IMG/VR virus record: IMGVR_UViG_3300023199_000051
Coordinates: 114,165 to 178,164 of that record
DNA from: a virus
Direction: 5' to 3' (one strand)
Length of the DNA stretch: 64,000 bases
A program made the translations under genes and the position numbers. Of the stretch, positions 8,799 through 17,305 are shown in pieces (within the stretch, counting starts at the first letter, position 1; each line of letters starts with the position of its first letter). Under the pieces are notes generated by a model. It worked only from the letters and a program-made list of their open reading frames with translations. It did not search any database and was not told the origin of the DNA.

Positions 8799-9100
8799 GC
8801 AGTCCAGAGAGATTTGCCACGCATCGGCCACCTCGACAGCTGTACAGCGAGGTGAGTGCGCCTCATGATGAGTACGGACTTGGAGAGGGGTCAAGCGGCG
8901 TGATCCGCTGCTCGACTGTCATGGGGCACACCGTCGCCGTGATCTCGTTCCCGCAAGGCAGCGGGAACACCTTGACACCCTTCTGCGTCGTCGTCCCTGG
9001 AGAGCGGGCCCTGCATCCGTTCTTCGTGACCACCTACCACGGCCAGGTGACTGGCATCGACGGCGACTTGAGCAAACTCATGAACCTGCTGGAGAGCTAA
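8795..9100 (+). CDS. Hypothetical protein, 101 aa
   Basis: ATG 8795 overlaps the previous stop (ATGA) behind an AGGAGG at 8781, which fixes the start against longer in-frame options. The product is a small globular protein with beta-strand-like text (VMGHTVAVISFPQGSG...FCVVVPGERALHPFFVTTY) and no cysteines cluster, signal or membrane span. It is followed immediately by the next gene (TAATG). No function can be suggested. Confidence 0.62.
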   Translation: MSSPERFATHRPPRQLYSEVSAPHDEYGLGEGSSGVIRCSTVMGHTVAVISFPQGSGNTLTPFCVVVPGERALHPFFVTTYHGQVTGIDGDLSKLMNLLES

Positions 9101-9888
9101 TGGGGCGGAAGAGCGCAGCGAAGAAGAGGGCAAAGAAGCTACGGCGCAAGAAAAGGCGCAAGAAGCAGGCAAGGAGGAACGAGCCCTTCATCACGATTCG
9201 AGATCACGATGAGCTGGAAGGCTACGTCTACGTCCACATCGGCATCCCCACCGAAGGCATGCCAGAGGCGGAGTACGAAGAACAGGGAGCACTTGACCGG
9301 CTGCGGCGGTTCATCATCATGTACCAGCGGGGCGTTGCCGGGGTTGGACCGACAGCGGACAAAGGGTGGCTGTTTGCGCCCGCTCATGGCGATTCAGAAG
9401 GGGCGTACTGGAAGCAGTGGCAGGCATCGACCCTGGCACACTTCACCATCCACCTTCCTCGCGCAGAAGGGGTCGAGAATGGCAAGCACACAGGGGATGC
9501 TTCAGCTAGTGCGCTGCACGACTTACTCAGGACCTACTGGTACGTCGTCGACACCACAACTCCTGACCGCGTAGTCGAGGAGCTGAGCGAGGACGCTGGG
9601 AAGATGGTCAACCACTTCGCCTACGCCAATGGCTGGCGCTTTCAGTACAGTGCCGACGATCTACTCGAAGGGGGAGGGCAGCTTTGTCAGTTCTCTGCGC
9701 AACTCGTACCCGTCGGCCGCGGATCTGACGAGGAAGACTGGCAGTTCCTCGGAGCTGTGATGGCGACACTTGGAGTGCCGGGGCCAGACGGCCCAGCACC
9801 AGGCGTCGAAGAGGTGAAGGCGCCCGATCTCGCCAACGATCCTCCTGGGGACCGGCATCGCTGGATCTGGCGTGTAGTGGCAAGCTGA
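9100..9888 (+). CDS. Hypothetical protein with a very basic N-terminus, 262 aa
   Basis: ATG 9100 directly follows the previous stop (TAATG). The first 27 residues are almost all Lys/Arg/Ala (KKRAKKLRRKKRRKKQARR), a probable nucleic-acid-binding tail. The remainder is a mixed alpha/beta domain (FITIRDHDELEGYVYVHIG...) with a helical centre and an ending rich in Asp/Pro/Trp. No recognised family. The basic tail is not a signal peptide because no hydrophobic stretch follows it. Confidence 0.68.
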   Translation: MGRKSAAKKRAKKLRRKKRRKKQARRNEPFITIRDHDELEGYVYVHIGIPTEGMPEAEYEEQGALDRLRRFIIMYQRGVAGVGPTADKGWLFAPAHGDSEGAYWKQWQASTLAHFTIHLPRAEGVENGKHTGDASASALHDLLRTYWYVVDTTTPDRVVEELSEDAGKMVNHFAYANGWRFQYSADDLLEGGGQLCQFSAQLVPVGRGSDEEDWQFLGAVMATLGVPGPDGPAPGVEEVKAPDLANDPPGDRHRWIWRVVAS

Positions 9889-9901
9889 TGGAAAGTAGGA
9901 C

Positions 9902-10453
9902 ATGAGCAGCGCGGGCAACGACACCATCTTCATGGTCACCGGGCACCGACCTGCGGGCATCGGGGGCACCTACCAACGGCACCAATGGGTACGCACCCAG
10001 CTACGGGACATCCTCGCCAAGATGAAGGAGATGCACGGCGGCAACCTGGTTGCGCTGATGGGGATGGCGCGGGGTGCTGACACCTGGTTCGGGCTCGAAG
10101 CGGTGAAGCTGGGAATCCGCTTGCACATTGACATCCCCTTCGAGGGACACGGGGACAAGCTCGGGGGCAGCGATCGTGAGGCCTACGACAAGCTCGTCGA
10201 CTATGCAGAGCATGTAGAGGTGCTTGCTGGAGTTCCGGCTAGCTATGGCGAGATGGTCCTGCGCTTCCGAGCGAGGAACCAGCGTATGGTCGATCGGGCC
10301 CACTATGCAGTGGCTGTGTGGTCAGGCACACCGCGCGGGGGCACCGCCCACGCAGTCCGGCTCCTCAGAGAGAAAGGCACGATCACGCTGCACGTCCATC
10401 CTGGGATGCGCACTGTAACGATGCTCTCTGGAGTTTCGACACCAGCGACTTGA
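9902..10453 (+). CDS. SLOG-superfamily protein (YpsA/DUF1273-like), 183 aa
   Basis: The N-terminus carries VTGHRPAGIGG, then LVALMGMARGADTWFGLEAVKLGI, then RARNQRMVDRAHYAVAVWSGTPRGGTAHAV. These three elements (TGHRP, GMARGAD, and the VWxGxxxGGTA loop) are the conserved ligand-binding edge of the SLOG fold, the Rossmann-like fold of DprA, LOG and YpsA proteins. Members are thought to bind nucleotides or related ligands, and phage copies are common. The start is ATG 9902, 13 bases after the upstream stop. Specific ligand unknown. Confidence 0.82.
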   Translation: MSSAGNDTIFMVTGHRPAGIGGTYQRHQWVRTQLRDILAKMKEMHGGNLVALMGMARGADTWFGLEAVKLGIRLHIDIPFEGHGDKLGGSDREAYDKLVDYAEHVEVLAGVPASYGEMVLRFRARNQRMVDRAHYAVAVWSGTPRGGTAHAVRLLREKGTITLHVHPGMRTVTMLSGVSTPAT

Positions 10454-10501
10454 ACCTGTGCACGACATGCAATACAACGAAGGGGCACCGAAGACTGACA
10501 C

Positions 10502-12517
10502 ATGACAGGGGGCCTCAAATACATGGGGGCGTACGGTTCAGAAGAAGGCGCCTCCAGCGGGCAGCCACCAAGAAGCGCAGACAATGGCCGCCTGGGGAGG
10601 AGGCCAGAGCAGAAGCCTGGGGAGGTTTCGCTAGAAGCACTCTTGGGGGCGCCCGCGAACCCCGTGTCGGAGCAGGGGCAGTCTGAAGAGACGACCCAGC
10701 AGCTGATCGAGCCGCTGCCGGAGATCAGAGGCAAGCAAGTGAGTGCCGGTGTCGACAGCTTCAGTGCCATGGTCGCGGACATGAAAGGGGCCGGCATGCA
10801 GGGGGCTGCACATCCTGTGAGCGCTCCGCAGAAGGCGCACGGAGCCGCCGAGAAGACGCGTGTTGTCGATGGAGCTGACCAGAAGACAACCGCCGAGCGA
10901 ATGGCTGCGAGAAGACACCACAACCTCGACACGGTGGACATCAACAAGGTTGTCGAGCCCCTTGGGATGACGCTGTCACCTGACCAGGTACAGGCAGCAC
11001 GCCTCCTCCTCAAGCAACTTCGACACGGCCGGGACCCGATCAGTGTGCTCACGGGCGCGGCCGGCACCGGAAAGACCACACTCATGCGTGCCATCATCTA
11101 CCTTGTTCGGAAGGTACTCGGCCGCCCCGTGGGCTGCATGGCTCCGACAGGCAAAGCGGCGGCCCGGCTCCGTGCCCTTACAGGTGAGGACACGACCACC
11201 ATCCATGGACGCTTGTATGGTGCACCGACCGAGCACGGGATCTGCCCTGACAAGGAGTGCCGGAAGGCTTCGGAGGAGCTGGGGCTGTCTGCGGGCCAGC
11301 TCAAGAAGTTCGATCCCCCGCTTGACCGCTGGAAGTGCCCGCACTGCCAGTCGGAGTTCAAGCTCGGGAAGGACGACAAGCCCTACCCCTACGATGATCA
11401 GGGCGTCCTCATGGACAAGCCCACCGCGTTCGAGATCGAGCTGAAGTTCCCGGAGACGAAGCCAGCCCTGTGCTCCCCATTCGAGGTGCTGATCTGCGAT
11501 GAGGCCTCCATGGTCTCGACGAAGGTCCATGACGACTTGGTGAAGAAGCTGCCCTCGACGGCTCGACTCATGTATGTCGGGGACAGCGAGCAGCTCCCCC
11601 CGATCACCAGGGACGACGATGCAGACATTTACGACCTGTGGGGGCCTGATTTCCGCACGCCGACAGCGCAGCTCAGCCAGGTACACCGCCAGGCGGCCGG
11701 AAGTCCCATCATCCAAGTGGCCACCAAGATCCGTGAGGGGTGTTCGCCTCACGGCATCTTCGAGACGCCCGGTGATCTCGAAGGGCGCTGGCGGTGTGAC
11801 CGAAGGGGCACGCTAGATCGGGCAGCACGGTGGCTCGCCGAGCGGCGCAAGGCAGGCATTACAGCCACTCTGCTGACCTACACGAACAAGACACGCAAGA
11901 AGACGAACGCGCTGGTTCGCCGCAAGACGGGGGCCGACACACGGAGCCTCCAGGCTGGTATGCCCATCGTGGCTGGCGACTACACGGTGTGCTGCCACAA
12001 CCAACATGCCGCTAAGTTCTACAACGGAGAAGTCTACGGCGTGAGGAGCGTCAGGTGGATGCCGCCCTCGAAGAAGGGGGAGGTCGAGGCCAAGGCGCGC
12101 ATCTTCAAGGAGACGTTGTTGCTGGTCGAGTTCGAGGGCCGCAAGGGCACGTGGTACGTCCCTGCCAAGGCCATCGGTGGAACCTACCGTGGTTACAGGC
12201 GAGAAATCTCCAGGTTCGTCCGCAACTGGAAGCAGATGCGGAAGGAGTGGAACCGTCGGCCACTGTCGGCCAACATGACCTTCGAGGAGTACGCCGTGAA
12301 CGTGGTCGGCTACCTCAACCCACAGCGCTTCTTGTTCCTCGACTACGGAGAGTGCTTGACGGTTCACCGGAGCCAGGGCAGTCAGTGGGAAGATGTCGGG
12401 TTCATCTGGGACCGATCTACCTGGGGCGCACACCGCCACAACTACCCTTTCTGGAAGCGGTTGATGTACACGGCTTGCACCCGTGCAGAGAAGCGCTTGG
12501 CGATCTGGGTTCTGTGA
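10502..12517 (+). CDS. RecD/Dda-like SF1B DNA helicase with a zinc-finger insert, 671 aa
   Basis: Residues 1-150 are a disordered Gln/Gly/Pro-rich leader. Walker A is VLTGAAGTGKTTLM (about 182-195), followed by the SF1 motif Ia APTGKAAARL. Walker B is LICDEASMV (about 330), motif III VGDSEQLPPI, motif V LTVHRSQGSQW (about 619) and motif VI YTACTRAEKRL. This is the RecD2/Dda pattern of a 5'-to-3' helicase. Between motifs Ia and II there is an insert with CPDKEC (about 248) and CPHCQ (about 280), probably one zinc site. The gene starts behind the recurring leader GAAGACTGACACATG. A role in replication restart or recombination with the neighbouring nuclease and SSB-like protein is likely. Confidence 0.9.
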   Translation: MTGGLKYMGAYGSEEGASSGQPPRSADNGRLGRRPEQKPGEVSLEALLGAPANPVSEQGQSEETTQQLIEPLPEIRGKQVSAGVDSFSAMVADMKGAGMQGAAHPVSAPQKAHGAAEKTRVVDGADQKTTAERMAARRHHNLDTVDINKVVEPLGMTLSPDQVQAARLLLKQLRHGRDPISVLTGAAGTGKTTLMRAIIYLVRKVLGRPVGCMAPTGKAAARLRALTGEDTTTIHGRLYGAPTEHGICPDKECRKASEELGLSAGQLKKFDPPLDRWKCPHCQSEFKLGKDDKPYPYDDQGVLMDKPTAFEIELKFPETKPALCSPFEVLICDEASMVSTKVHDDLVKKLPSTARLMYVGDSEQLPPITRDDDADIYDLWGPDFRTPTAQLSQVHRQAAGSPIIQVATKIREGCSPHGIFETPGDLEGRWRCDRRGTLDRAARWLAERRKAGITATLLTYTNKTRKKTNALVRRKTGADTRSLQAGMPIVAGDYTVCCHNQHAAKFYNGEVYGVRSVRWMPPSKKGEVEAKARIFKETLLLVEFEGRKGTWYVPAKAIGGTYRGYRREISRFVRNWKQMRKEWNRRPLSANMTFEEYAVNVVGYLNPQRFLFLDYGECLTVHRSQGSQWEDVGFIWDRSTWGAHRHNYPFWKRLMYTACTRAEKRLAIWVL

Positions 12518-12530
12518 CTACGGAGGGACT

Positions 12531-13013
12531 ATGAAAGCAATCATCGACTTCACCTTTGGATCTGCGCAGCGGCTGTGGCGGGAGCGTGTTGGACCCGAGC
12601 TGGTTGACGGGCTCAAGAGCGCCGCACGCGCACTCGAATGTGACCACGGAGCCAACCAGGCGTACATCAAGGTCATTGAGCGAGCGCACAGCAACGCACC
12701 CCTCCTCAAAGTCCCGGACCCCACCCAGGATCCCGACGGCTACGCCTCGGTCCTCGGAACGCGCTCACACGAGGTGCAGCTCGCAGCCATTCAGGAAGCA
12801 GCCGAGTGCGCACGGCACGACTACACGCGGCTCATCCTCCAGGGAGCAATCGAGCTGCTGCGCAACCACCCTGGAGTCTTCGTGACTGCTGTGGAGTGCG
12901 TACTGGAAACCCGGAAGAAGGCGCATGCCAATCCGCCCATCTGCATGAACTCAGTCACTGAGGCGCCCCCTGATGTTCGAGGCTGGGTACCCCCTGCCGT
13001 GGCAGAAGCGTAG
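12531..13013 (+). CDS. Hypothetical helical protein, 160 aa
   Basis: The start is ATG 12531, 13 bases after the helicase stop, with GGAGG ahead of it. The sequence is mostly alpha-helical with repeated short helices (ARALECDHGANQAYIKVIERAH, then AAIQEAAECARHDYTRLILQGAIELL). There is no signal or membrane span. It ends in a Pro-rich tail. No family recognised; co-transcription with the helicase is likely from spacing. Confidence 0.66.
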   Translation: MKAIIDFTFGSAQRLWRERVGPELVDGLKSAARALECDHGANQAYIKVIERAHSNAPLLKVPDPTQDPDGYASVLGTRSHEVQLAAIQEAAECARHDYTRLILQGAIELLRNHPGVFVTAVECVLETRKKAHANPPICMNSVTEAPPDVRGWVPPAVAEA

Positions 13014-13083
13014 GCGCAGCAGAGATCACCGAGGTAAGTACACACTCGCGGTATCATGTTCACGCATCACCTGGAGACACCAC

Positions 13084-13722
13084 ATGCCCATCAAGTACAC
13101 AATCGACATCAGCGATACCCCAGCTGGTACCTACACCTTCGTCAAGGAAGCCATCGAAGACGCTGTCGAAGGCGACGACCCCTGGGACTACGACAAGCCC
13201 ACCTTCACGGTGAAGGGCGCCACGGCCGAGCAGGCGGAAGCCATCGCAGACGTCATCGCGAGCTTCGATCTGAAGGGCGAGGCCGTGCATCTGACCGTCG
13301 AAGCGGAGGGTGATGAGGATGGAGACGGAGAGATCGTCCTGGTCGACGGCGACGGTGACGAAGTCGAGCCGCTGGCCATCGAGGAAGCAAGCGGTGATGA
13401 CTCCGACTCCGAGCCCGACTCCGACTCCGAGCCCGACTCCGACTCCGAGCCCGACTCCGACTCCGACTCCGACACCAGCGACTCCGGGTCCGACACCATC
13501 GCCGTGCCCAGCGACGTCTACCACCGCATCCTGTCCGCGCAGCGTCGTCGGCCTGCCCCGCAGCGGTTCGTGGTGGGCGACACCGCGCTGCAGATCAACG
13601 AGGCCTCCGGTCGTGGCCAGTTCGCTGCCATCCAGCTGCGTCCCGAGTACGTCTACTTCGGCGCCGGCACCTACACCGAGGCGGTGGATCTCCTGATCGA
13701 GGCTGTCCACGAAGCCAGATGA
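13084..13722 (+). CDS. Acidic protein with Ser-Asp repeat linker, 212 aa
   Basis: ATG 13084 follows CTGGAGACACCAC. Residues 1-75 form a small alpha/beta domain (YTIDISDTPAGTYTFVKEAIED). Residues about 75-140 are very acidic and include a perfect tandem repeat, DSDSEP, encoded by an 18-bp unit at about 13400-13460. A second small domain (VYHRILSAQRRRPAPQRF...) ends the protein. The repeat behaves as a flexible acidic linker. A possible promoter (GTATCAT near 13050) lies in the gap before it. Function unknown. Confidence 0.7.
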   Translation: MPIKYTIDISDTPAGTYTFVKEAIEDAVEGDDPWDYDKPTFTVKGATAEQAEAIADVIASFDLKGEAVHLTVEAEGDEDGDGEIVLVDGDGDEVEPLAIEEASGDDSDSEPDSDSEPDSDSEPDSDSDSDTSDSGSDTIAVPSDVYHRILSAQRRRPAPQRFVVGDTALQINEASGRGQFAAIQLRPEYVYFGAGTYTEAVDLLIEAVHEAR

Positions 13723-13822
13723 CCCTTCTGGGCGCGGTGTGTGAGTAGCGTTGATCCCCATTCCGTGAAAGCGCACCGCGTCCACTCCACCTGAACACCC
13801 ACTGTGATCGGACACCTGCGAC

Positions 13823-14065
13823 ATGAGCGACTACATCTTCCCCTGCAATCCTGATCTGTTCAATGCCTGGAAGGCACTGGGCCATCAACTGCAGGGAGTG
13901 GCCACCGCCGGAGCCGGCCTGGCGCAGAACCCGATGGAGGCCGATGAGGCCAATGTCCGAGAGTGGCTATCTGTCTTCGTGAAGGAACGGGATGAAGCGC
14001 TCGCCGAGCTGAAGCATCTTGAAGAGCGCACAGCTGCGTACGTGGCTGCGTGCCGCAAGGTATAA
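13823..14065 (+). CDS. Hypothetical protein, 80 aa
   Basis: ATG 13823 opens a short helical protein (SDYIFPCNPDLFNAWKALGHQ...) ending in a coiled-coil-like segment (FVKERDEALAELKHLEERTAAY). The 100-base gap before it contains an inverted repeat, CGCGGTG at 13733 with CACCGCG at 13774, that might act as a terminator or operator. Downstream comes the methyltransferase gene. No family recognised. Confidence 0.55.
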   Translation: MSDYIFPCNPDLFNAWKALGHQLQGVATAGAGLAQNPMEADEANVREWLSVFVKERDEALAELKHLEERTAAYVAACRKV

Positions 14066-14070
14066 GGGCC

Positions 14071-15075
14071 GTGATCGACGAGATCGCGCACCACACCCTG
14101 GCCTTTTGCCGGGAGCGTGTTGACGGGAGGGAGCCGGAGTTCCACCTCAACACCTTGCAGCAGTACATCCAGACGCGAGTCTACGGTGCCTCCGCACAGA
14201 GTGCAGGGCAAGCCTTGGAACAGCTTATGGAGCAGAGCACCATCACGTGCCAGGTGCTCTCCAGGGATGCAGCCCTGTACAGAATCGTGATGCCGGATGA
14301 TGGAGATCAGGGCCGTCAGTACGAGCGTCTGGCGCGCTACTACACCCCGAACAAGCTGGCCGACGTCATCACACGGCAGCTGCCTATCAGGCCGGGGCAC
14401 CACATCCTTGAAGGGCACATCGGAAGCGGTGCTTGGGGAAGGGCAGTGCAGCGACTTGCCTGCATGGGGGTTCCTACCTCCTTGGAGGTCAACGACCTCG
14501 ATAAGGAGGCACCGGGGCTCAAGCGGAGCTTGTACCGGCAGCTCATCTGTGCGTTCGATGCCTGGGACTCGATGGATGCGTGCCCTTACGACCCCTTCCT
14601 CGCGCACACGGGCAGCTTCCTGGACCTAGCTCCCCAGGTAGATCCGCACTGGGTGCTAGGCAACCCTCCGTACGCCATCCCCCCACCGATGAAGGAGTGC
14701 CCCTCCTGTGAAGGCACTGGCCACAAGGGCAAGGCGCGGCGCCGGTGCAGGAAGTGCAAGGGGGCAGGCACGTACCAGCCGCGTGCCGTGCCAGTCGCTG
14801 AGGAGCACATTCGCTACGCGCTGAAGCTGGCACGGCCTGCTCTAGGGTCCGTCGTGTACCTGCTCCGCTCGGCCATCGCCGAGAGCGCTGAGCGCATTCC
14901 CTTCTGGGAGGCGTTCCCAGCTCGGCACGAGTGGAAGCTCGCCGAGCGCCCGAGCTTTGACGGCCAAGGCACCGACAGCTGCATGTACTCAGTGTTCTGG
15001 TGGGACTGGGAGTGGCTTGAAGCCGGAAATCGCAACGGAAATGGAACCTGGGAGGTGCTTTCATGGGACGCGTGA
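14071..15075 (+). CDS. Adenine-N6 DNA methyltransferase with DnaJ-like zinc insert, about 334 aa
   Basis: After an N-terminal helical domain, YYTPNKLADVI and HHILEGHIGSGAWGRAV (motif I region) lead to VLGNPPYAIPP (motif IV, NPPY), the catalytic signature of N6-adenine or N4-cytosine enzymes. Directly behind NPPY is CPSCEGTGHKGKARRRCRKC with GAGTY, a CxxCxGxG...CxxCxGxG zinc module of DnaJ type, in the position where such enzymes contact DNA. Start: GTG 14071 has AAGG ten bases ahead; GTG 14050, overlapping the previous gene by 16 bases, is the alternative. No restriction partner is adjacent, so an orphan, protective or regulatory methylase is likely. Confidence 0.82.
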   Translation: MIDEIAHHTLAFCRERVDGREPEFHLNTLQQYIQTRVYGASAQSAGQALEQLMEQSTITCQVLSRDAALYRIVMPDDGDQGRQYERLARYYTPNKLADVITRQLPIRPGHHILEGHIGSGAWGRAVQRLACMGVPTSLEVNDLDKEAPGLKRSLYRQLICAFDAWDSMDACPYDPFLAHTGSFLDLAPQVDPHWVLGNPPYAIPPPMKECPSCEGTGHKGKARRRCRKCKGAGTYQPRAVPVAEEHIRYALKLARPALGSVVYLLRSAIAESAERIPFWEAFPARHEWKLAERPSFDGQGTDSCMYSVFWWDWEWLEAGNRNGNGTWEVLSWDA

Positions 15076-16418
15076 AGCTGATTCGGGGGGACGCGCTCGG
15101 CGTCCTCAAGCAGATGCCTGATTGCTGCATCGACGCCATCGTGAGCGACCCGCCAGCCGGAATCGAGTTCATGGGCAAGAAGTGGGACCGGCCCGACGCG
15201 AATGTGAGGAGCTGGGAACAGGGGATGTCGAAGCACGGCTTCACCGACGGAGCTGATCGCGTAGCAGCTCCAAAGCTGGGAGGCAGTTCCAAGAACCCGA
15301 CATGTCGACGGTGTGGCAAGCGGCAGCGGACGTGGAAGACAGGGCCTCCAGCCTGCACCTGCACGCAGCCCGACTTCCCGAATCCGACCGTCCGACTACG
15401 GACCGACTTCATCGCGGGCATGGCCTCCATCTTCGTTCAGTGCCTCCGTGTCCTCAAGCCCGGCGCCTTCGCGCTTGTGTGGGGCATCCCGAAGCGGAGT
15501 CACTGGACCGCCTGCGCCCTGGAAGACGCCGGCTTCGAGCTGCACGACCGCCTGTCGCACTTCTTCGGCACCGGCCGGCCCATGACGCACAAGCACATCC
15601 TCAAGCCGGCCGTCGAGGACTGGATCCTCGCGCGCAAGCCGCCAGGGCGGACGCTCAAGGGCACCGTCGAGAAGTGGGGAACGGGCCTGCTCAACATCGA
15701 CGGATGCCGCGTAGGCACTACAGGCGCTCGCAACAACGGCCGCAAGAAGGACAGCGACATCTATGGCGACTACGGCTCCTCGGAGCGGGTGGACTACAAC
15801 ATGGGCCGCTGGCCGCCGCACCTGCTCCTGTCGCATGGGGCGGGGTGTCGAGCAGACGCCTGCGAGCCAGGCTGTCCTGTGGCACTGCTGGATGCTCAGA
15901 GCGGCACGTTGCAGTCCGGCAAGGACACCGTGAAGCGTGCGTCTGGTGCCGACCAGGAAGGGAACACGGGCGAGTCCCACGGTGCAGAGTGCCGACCGTC
16001 TGGAACCCCGATGGTCTTCTACGGCGACAAGGGCGGAGCTTCCCGCTTCTTCCCGACCTTCCGGTACCAGGCCAAGGCGAAGTCCGACGAGAAGTTCGTC
16101 TGGTGCTACGACTGCGAGGAGGTCTGGTGCTGGGGCGACAAGGCCGCGAAGAAGCGGCACAAGGGCCACAAGCGTGAGAGGCACCCGACGCTGAAGTCGA
16201 TCGACCTGATGTGCTGGCTCGTCCGTCTGGCAGGGCACAACGAGCTGGAGGGCCACACGCCCGTGCTTCTCGATCCCTTCATGGGCACAGGCAGCACAGG
16301 GGTGGCCTGCTGCCGGGAGGGTAAGGACTTCATCGGAGTCGAGCGGGAGTCGGTGGTGACCGGCGGGCACCCCTACTTCGAGATTGCCGAGTACCGCCTT
16401 GCAGTGGAGAACAGGTGA
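15063..16418 (+). CDS. DNA methyltransferase of the beta class (N4-cytosine/N6-adenine), 451 aa
   Basis: The order of motifs is that of the beta class: VKLIRGDALGVLKQMPD then VSDPPAGIEFMGKKWD (motif IV, DPPA rather than the usual DPPY/SPPY) near the start, and LLDPFMGTGSTGVACCREG with FIGVERE (motif I) near the C-terminus. Two cysteine groups (CRRCGKRQ...CTCTQ and CYDCEEVWCWGD) suggest zinc sites. The SHFFGTGRPMTHKHILKPA segment matches the target-recognition side of phage methylases of this type. The ATG lies 13 bases inside the previous methylase gene, so both are translated together and probably protect the genome from host restriction. Confidence 0.85.
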   Translation: MGRVKLIRGDALGVLKQMPDCCIDAIVSDPPAGIEFMGKKWDRPDANVRSWEQGMSKHGFTDGADRVAAPKLGGSSKNPTCRRCGKRQRTWKTGPPACTCTQPDFPNPTVRLRTDFIAGMASIFVQCLRVLKPGAFALVWGIPKRSHWTACALEDAGFELHDRLSHFFGTGRPMTHKHILKPAVEDWILARKPPGRTLKGTVEKWGTGLLNIDGCRVGTTGARNNGRKKDSDIYGDYGSSERVDYNMGRWPPHLLLSHGAGCRADACEPGCPVALLDAQSGTLQSGKDTVKRASGADQEGNTGESHGAECRPSGTPMVFYGDKGGASRFFPTFRYQAKAKSDEKFVWCYDCEEVWCWGDKAAKKRHKGHKRERHPTLKSIDLMCWLVRLAGHNELEGHTPVLLDPFMGTGSTGVACCREGKDFIGVERESVVTGGHPYFEIAEYRLAVENR

Positions 16419-16855
16419 GCCTGGCCGAAGACATCAAGCAGCTTCGGGGCTTTTTGGGCTTGACCCAGGGGGAGCTGGGGGGACAGCTGGGGCGCACGGG
16501 GGCTGCCGTGAGCTTGTGGGAGATGGAGTGGAACAACCCGAGCCGGAACATGCTGCACAGGCTGAGTAGACTCGCAAGGCAAGCACAGGCTCATGACCTG
16601 GCTGAGCGCTTTGAGGAAGCAGTCAAAGGATCAGTGGAATGGACGTCGACGGAGAAGCAACGGGTCCAGCTCCAAGAGTGGCTAGCGAAGCAGGAGAAGG
16701 GAGTCAGTCCGCGTGACTGCGCCAGTGCGCTGGGGTGGACAGTGGGCAGGTCGCGGTCGAGGCTCAAGGAGCTGGAAGATCACGGGGTGGCACGGCGCGT
16801 GAGGCCTGAGAAGTCGCGGTACCCGGCACTGTGGCAGCTTGTGGACCCGGCATGA
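16415..16855 (+). CDS. XRE-type HTH regulator with a second winged-helix-like domain, 146 aa
   Basis: GTGA overlap with the methylase fixes the start. Residues 5-60 form an XRE helix-turn-helix (IKQLRGFLGLTQGELGGQLG...VSLWEMEWNNPSRNM). Residues about 80-140 look like a MarR-like winged helix (SPRDCASALGWTVGRSRSRLKELEDHGVARRV). It would bind DNA as a dimer; position behind two methylases suggests it might regulate them, as C proteins do in restriction-modification loci, but no restriction enzyme is seen. Confidence 0.75.
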   Translation: MSLAEDIKQLRGFLGLTQGELGGQLGRTGAAVSLWEMEWNNPSRNMLHRLSRLARQAQAHDLAERFEEAVKGSVEWTSTEKQRVQLQEWLAKQEKGVSPRDCASALGWTVGRSRSRLKELEDHGVARRVRPEKSRYPALWQLVDPA

Positions 16856-16877
16856 TCCGCCGCATAGCTGCGGGGGC

Positions 16878-17264
16878 ATGCTTCCAGTTGCTGCCATCTA
16901 CCAGCTCCGCGGCGCGCTTCTGCGCATCGGGCAACACCTCGATGACTACGGCACACCGGTGCCGGATCACCTCTGGGATGGCCTTTGCTCTGATATCAGA
17001 GCAGCTGCCATCGCACTCGACGAGCACCTGTCCAGTACGAGCCGAGAGGCGAAAGCCACACTTCCATCCGCACTGCGTAGCCTCCGTGGCGGGACGCCGA
17101 CAGCGATCACTCTCTCAGCTCCAGGTCGCAACCTGCTGCTGCTCGGGGTATGGCCTGTCGAGGCCCGGCTGGGGCGTATGTGCAACCCGATCGTCCGTGC
17201 CCGGTGGGAAGCGGATGTGGTTGGTGAGACGATGCGGTCAGATTCTGTCCGAGACGTGCGCTAG
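16878..17264 (+). CDS. Hypothetical protein, 128 aa
   Basis: ATG 16878 follows GCGGGGGC. The product (LPVAAIYQLRGALLRIGQHLDDYG...) has a normal amphipathic helix pattern and balanced composition. A frame starting at 16852 with an ATGA overlap also runs through here to 17295, but its product is unusually rich in Ser, Cys and Arg and looks like out-of-frame text, so I prefer this one. No family recognised. Confidence 0.5.
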   Translation: MLPVAAIYQLRGALLRIGQHLDDYGTPVPDHLWDGLCSDIRAAAIALDEHLSSTSREAKATLPSALRSLRGGTPTAITLSAPGRNLLLLGVWPVEARLGRMCNPIVRARWEADVVGETMRSDSVRDVR

Positions 17265-17305
17265 TCTTCAGGCGCTGACCACTCCAAGCGCATAAGGCCC
17301 GTACC

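Noticed and set aside
16852-17295. Alternative gene with ATGA overlap after the XRE gene
   Set aside because: Attractive junction but Ser/Cys/Arg-rich out-of-frame composition; the overlapping frame at 16878-17264 looks more like protein. Some doubt remains.
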